In this document: one piece after another, positions 60,939 to 64,000 of the stretch | How the letters are laid out: each line of letters begins with the position of its first letter | How positions within the stretch are numbered: position 1 is the first letter of the stretch | Origin: Fimenecus sp045631225 | GTDB lineage: Bacteria > Bacillota > Clostridia > Oscillospirales > Acutalibacteraceae | Assembly: GCA_045631225.1 (NCBI GenBank) | Contig: JAZQUG010000047.1 | Location: 1 to 64,000, forward strand | Direction of reading: 5' to 3' | Length of the DNA stretch: 64,000 bases | Program-made: the position numbers and the translations under genes | The notes under the pieces: model-generated | What the model was told of the DNA's origin: nothing | Databases searched by the model: none | The model's input: only the letters and a program-made list of their open reading frames with translations

Positions 60939-61988
60939 TTATCCTTTGAAACCACCGTTGAGAGTAACAACAAAGTCAATAATTGCAGTTGCTGTCTGTA
61001 CAGGAACTGTCATACCAAAACCGGAAACGGTAAGGTCTCTGAGTGTAACATCAACATAATAGCTCCATGTACCATTTACAATGTATCCGTTGCTGTTAAT
61101 AGCAACTTTAAGTACAGGATTTCTATATTGAAGTGTACAGTTTTCGTCACGAAGGTCAGTTTCAACGCCAAGTGATGAAAATTGACCGATAACAGAATCA
61201 ATATCACCAACAACGGAAATTGCGTGACCAACTGTACCGCTGTACATATTACCGTTACCCTTGTCAACCTGTTCTTTCATTTTCATTTCGATAACAATAT
61301 TGCTACCGTTCTTGTATGCACGAGCTGACTGAACATCCGATACAACAAGATTCTGGTGACCACCTGTGATACCCTTGATATCGCCTGAATTGTTTGAAAG
61401 TGCAGTTTTCATAACGCTCTCTGTCAGACCTAACAATGTGCTGTTTACACCGGGAGCCTGAAGAGAACCGTCACGCAAGCTCATAACCTGCTGTGATGTT
61501 ACATTGTTATGAGTTCTACCTGCAGCGTGTCTGTATGTTTCAACAATCTGTGCTGTTGTCCACTTTGTAGGGTCTGCTGACTGAGTGCCACTATCCTGTT
61601 CAACATTTTGCTGATTATTCTGAGGAACATCAGGAACATAATCTGAATTATTGTTATTATTATCATTTCCTACAAAATCATCAAATGAAGTAGCAGAACC
61701 TTCTTCAAGAACAATCTGTCCGCTTTCAATAAGGAAATTATAATAATTGAACATCTGCTGATAGTAATCACTTTCATTTTCGAGATTTGTTATTCTCATT
61801 TGCATTGAGAAGAACTGACCTACTGAAAATATTGCAACTAAAAAGATAACAACCGCAAGAACAATTGCAATTATTTTCTTTGGATTTTTTTCTTTCTTTG
61901 CCTTTGGTGGCTTTACAGGCTGTATAGGCTGAACTGTTGCCTCATTCTGCACAGGCTGCATAGGTTCCATATTTTCCATATTATCCAT
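60939..61988 (-). CDS. Membrane-anchored surface protein of unknown family (paralogue 1)
   Basis: 349 residues. N-terminal cytoplasmic part with repeated MEPMQPVQ/VQPIQPVKPPKAKK, one membrane helix (about 39-62, IIAIVLAVVIFLVAIFSVGQF), an Asn-rich linker (NDNNNNNSDYVPDVPQNNQ, about 109-127), and an outer domain beginning near PTKWTTAQIVETYRHAA. The outer domain (about 140-349) has a beta-rich look and ends DFVVTLNGGFKG. A second copy of the same domain is encoded at 63182-64000 with about one third identical residues (for example GTVGHAISVVGDI versus GTVGHGISVVGNI). Not recognised as a named family. RBS AGGAGGA. Confidence 0.7.
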   Translation of the reverse strand: MDNMENMEPMQPVQNEATVQPIQPVKPPKAKKEKNPKKIIAIVLAVVIFLVAIFSVGQFFSMQMRITNLENESDYYQQMFNYYNFLIESGQIVLEEGSATSFDDFVGNDNNNNNSDYVPDVPQNNQQNVEQDSGTQSADPTKWTTAQIVETYRHAAGRTHNNVTSQQVMSLRDGSLQAPGVNSTLLGLTESVMKTALSNNSGDIKGITGGHQNLVVSDVQSARAYKNGSNIVIEMKMKEQVDKGNGNMYSGTVGHAISVVGDIDSVIGQFSSLGVETDLRDENCTLQYRNPVLKVAINSNGYIVNGTWSYYVDVTLRDLTVSGFGMTVPVQTATAIIDFVVTLNGGFKG

Positions 61989-62065
61989 AATTATATCCTC
62001 CTGAATACATATACAGTTATTTTACTATATTAATTATTCTTTGTCAATGTCAGGATACTTTTCCT

Positions 62066-63082
62066 TTATCTAAATATTGGTTTGTTGTTTTCAAATTCAA
62101 TCGGTTTTATATATGTAAGTCTTGGTGATTTATTAAAATTATTTGTTTTTGTTGCATGATAAACCATAATGATTTCGCCACTATCACGATAAAGAAAACT
62201 ACAATGACCGGCATTATAAATTTTCTTCAATGGCTGGTCACCATAAACCTTGAACCTATTTTTTGACCAGTCGTCTTTATTCATTATATCCTCACCATCA
62301 AAAGTGAGCATTCCCATACAATAGCCCCCTGAACTGTAACCACTTGCCGAGTATAAAAGGAAGATATTATCATCCTTATACAGAACCGCAGGACCTTCAT
62401 TTACACTCCATCCTCGTTTTTCCCACAGATATTCCGGTTGGCTGAGCATTACGGAATGGTGTTTACCATTTTTATCAGTCTTCAATGTATATGGATTTTC
62501 CATTTCTGTCATATAGATACACTGATGAGCAACATTAAGATATGCAGAACAAACATAATAAAGCTTTCCGTCTTTTTCAAGATATGTTCCGTCAATATTA
62601 TTTAGTCCATCAGGTGCAAAGATACCTTTAAACTCATAATCACCCATAATATCTTCTGTTTTGCTTTCCAGAACAAATCCATAACGATAATAGTCATCAT
62701 GCTCCGTATATTCAGTAGCGTTTGGCATTTTTCCTTTTTCCACAAAAGATTTATCAAAAACACCACAAGCTACTATGTACCACTTATCTCCAAACTTATG
62801 GATTTCAGGAGCCCAGATATCCTTGATTATTCCGTCATTACCACACCAATAAACCGTTCTCATTTTTTGAACAGTTGTATCATCGTATGCGTTAATTTTA
62901 AAAATATCAATTCCACCACCTGTTGTAAAGGTATAATAAGTACCTGTTTCATCCTCTACAATACATGGGTCACCGCCATTTACACTATCAATAGGTTCAT
63001 CATATGGTGTAATTGTGACAACTCCGAAAAACACAAGTATAGAAAGGGCAATAGACGTAACAGAATTAATAATGCTCTGCAT
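62066..63082 (-). CDS. Secreted GH43-family glycoside hydrolase
   Basis: 338 residues with a signal peptide (hydrophobic 5-25). Five-bladed beta-propeller of clan GH-F: general base D38 in NGGDPCIVED, DIWAPEIHKF (about 88-97) on blade 2, pKa modulator D164 in NNIDGTYLE, and general acid E229 in WSVNEGPAVLY. Substrates of GH43 are arabinans, arabinoxylans or galactans; which one is not determinable. The upstream frame is longer, but AGGTGGTG before the ATG at 63082 sets the start. Lies between the two paralogous surface proteins; only a weak hairpin is seen after it. Confidence 0.85.
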   Translation of the reverse strand: MQSIINSVTSIALSILVFFGVVTITPYDEPIDSVNGGDPCIVEDETGTYYTFTTGGGIDIFKINAYDDTTVQKMRTVYWCGNDGIIKDIWAPEIHKFGDKWYIVACGVFDKSFVEKGKMPNATEYTEHDDYYRYGFVLESKTEDIMGDYEFKGIFAPDGLNNIDGTYLEKDGKLYYVCSAYLNVAHQCIYMTEMENPYTLKTDKNGKHHSVMLSQPEYLWEKRGWSVNEGPAVLYKDDNIFLLYSASGYSSGGYCMGMLTFDGEDIMNKDDWSKNRFKVYGDQPLKKIYNAGHCSFLYRDSGEIIMVYHATKTNNFNKSPRLTYIKPIEFENNKPIFR

Positions 63083-63134
63083 AATATCACCACCTGAAAT
63101 AATAGTAACACACAAAAGAAGTTTTGACAATAAA

Positions 63135-63166
63135 AAGGTGCTTATCTCAAAAGAAATAAGCACCTT
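63135..63166 (-). terminator. Terminator of leftward surface-protein gene 2
   Basis: On the minus strand AAGGTGCTTAT (63166-63156) pairs with ATAAGCACCTT (63145-63135), then TTTTTATTG. It lies just before the start region of the GH43 gene. Confidence 0.85.
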
Positions 63167-63181
63167 ATATTTATTTGCTGA

Positions 63182-64000
63182 TTAGAATCCGCCACCTGTT
63201 GTAACCTCATAATCAATAATACCTGTTGCATCTTCAACAATAATTTTTACAATTCTGAGATTTCTTACTGTAACATAAACCTCATATGTCCATGTACCTT
63301 TTTCAATAACACCTTTTTCATTAATCTTCACCTTAACAACAGGATTCTTGTAGTGAAGCTCAATAAATGCATTATCAAAATCCATTGACCAATCAGGGAA
63401 ATTATCAGCGACAACTCCAATATTTCCGACAACAGAAATACCATGACCGACTGTACCCTTAAAGGTATCACCATAAGCATCGTCTTTCTGCTCAACAAGT
63501 GTCATTTCAATAATTGTGTATTTTCCTTCTTTATATGCCTTTGCTGTCTTTACATCAGATGGCACAAGGTCATTGTATCCACCTGTAATACCGTCAAACT
63601 CAGTTGAATTAGCCTTAAGTGCTGCCACCATAACCGGCATCGCAAGTTCAACGAGATTTTGTATGGTGTTATTGCTGATTTCAGCCTTAAGACCATCTCT
63701 CAATGTCATTTTCTGAATAGATTTTGCACTCGTTGAATTGTTACAAGCCTTTTTATAATAATCTACAATTTCAGCCTTTGTCCATTCAGCAGGATTAGCA
63801 GGAAGCTCACGATTAGGAACTGTCTCTTCTTCCTTAATATTTCCATTCTCATCAACAGACTCATCTGATGTTGCATCCTCAGAATCAGAAGGAACTGTGA
63901 TTACTTCACCTGTTTCCTCATCAACTATAAAATCATTTGATGAATTGTCATCAGGATTTTTAATTGTATCACCTGTCTGAACAACCACTCCTGCTTCACC
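63182..64000 (-). CDS. Partial surface protein, paralogue of the 60939-61988 product
   Basis: 272 codons are visible; the reading frame is still open at position 64000, so the N-terminus (probably a cytoplasmic part and membrane helix) is outside the window. The visible part starts with an acidic linker (DDNSSNDFIVDEETGEV...) and continues into the domain shared with the other paralogue: NPAEWTKAEIVDYYKKACN, FDGITGGYNDLVPSDVKTAK, GTVGHGISVVGNIG and a C-terminus IDYEVTTGGGF. Function unknown. Acidic linker versus Asn-rich linker is the main difference between the two copies. Confidence 0.72.
   Translation of the reverse strand, partial: GEAGVVVQTGDTIKNPDDNSSNDFIVDEETGEVITVPSDSEDATSDESVDENGNIKEEETVPNRELPANPAEWTKAEIVDYYKKACNNSTSAKSIQKMTLRDGLKAEISNNTIQNLVELAMPVMVAALKANSTEFDGITGGYNDLVPSDVKTAKAYKEGKYTIIEMTLVEQKDDAYGDTFKGTVGHGISVVGNIGVVADNFPDWSMDFDNAFIELHYKNPVVKVKINEKGVIEKGTWTYEVYVTVRNLRIVKIIVEDATGIIDYEVTTGGGF

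Overview
The window reads as chromosomal DNA of an AT-rich, Gram-positive, spore-forming gut Clostridium relative (Oscillospiraceae/Ruminococcaceae-like). This rests on AGGAGG-type ribosome binding sites, sigma-A type promoters, the forespore sigma factor SigG with a YlmC/YmxH protein, a SpoVB-like flippase, HemZ, RqcP, family II pyrophosphatase with CBS domains, and host-glycan enzymes (GH2, GH33, GH43). No species can be named from the sequence alone.

Layout. 1-4.3 kb: a beta-galactoside locus (partial regulator diverging from a GPH sugar symporter and a GH2 beta-galactosidase). 4.4-13.0 kb: a block centred on phosphate: CBS-type pyrophosphatase, methylglyoxal synthase, pstSCAB-phoU and a PhoP/PhoR two-component pair, all on one strand. 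13.0-21.6 kb: an accessory island ending at a tRNA-Leu gene. It holds the broken C-terminal part of an XRE-type regulator, a DUF6809 gene, a TnpV transposon protein, a PD-(D/E)XK-like protein of unknown role, two structured RNA candidates with their own promoters and terminators, a zinc-ribbon membrane protein, an AbiEii-type nucleotidyltransferase toxin with a helix-turn-helix partner, a GNAT enzyme and a membrane protein. A partial copy of the tRNA-Leu 5' end and a GC-rich palindromic segment lie just beyond the tRNA. 21.7-32.4 kb: a P-loop kinase, an NhaC-type antiporter, a cytosolic-looking sialidase, an EamA transporter, an FkbM methyltransferase with two HAD phosphatases, a PduL-type acyltransferase, a membrane protein and glmS. 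32.5-35.2 kb: two tandem paralogous lipoproteins. 35.4-39.5 kb: sigG, ylmC, zapA, a U32 peptidase-family protein and dut.

39.5-51.2 kb is a long leftward set: recJ-relA-dtd-MBL hydrolase-hemZ-uridine kinase-like-flippase-mazG-hup-rqcP, driven at least in part by a clear promoter before recJ. 51.2-51.8 kb is a repeat-rich gap with a 22-bp tandem array and REP-like palindromes. 51.8-59.4 kb runs rightward: a GlmU lacking its uridylyltransferase half, pth, mfd, a DUF554 protein, a CDF exporter and a metallophosphoesterase with overlapping or abutting junctions. 59.4-64 kb runs leftward: an MFS transporter, two related membrane/surface proteins and a GH43 enzyme between them; the last gene leaves the window.

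The housekeeping parts follow known Firmicutes gene orders (glmU-pth-mfd; spoVB-mazG-rqcP). The parts that most deserve follow-up are the two RNA candidates and the uncharacterised genes in the 13-21.6 kb island, the AbiEii-like pair, the truncated GlmU beside the repeat cluster, and the clustering of three phosphate-releasing or phosphate-sensing units.
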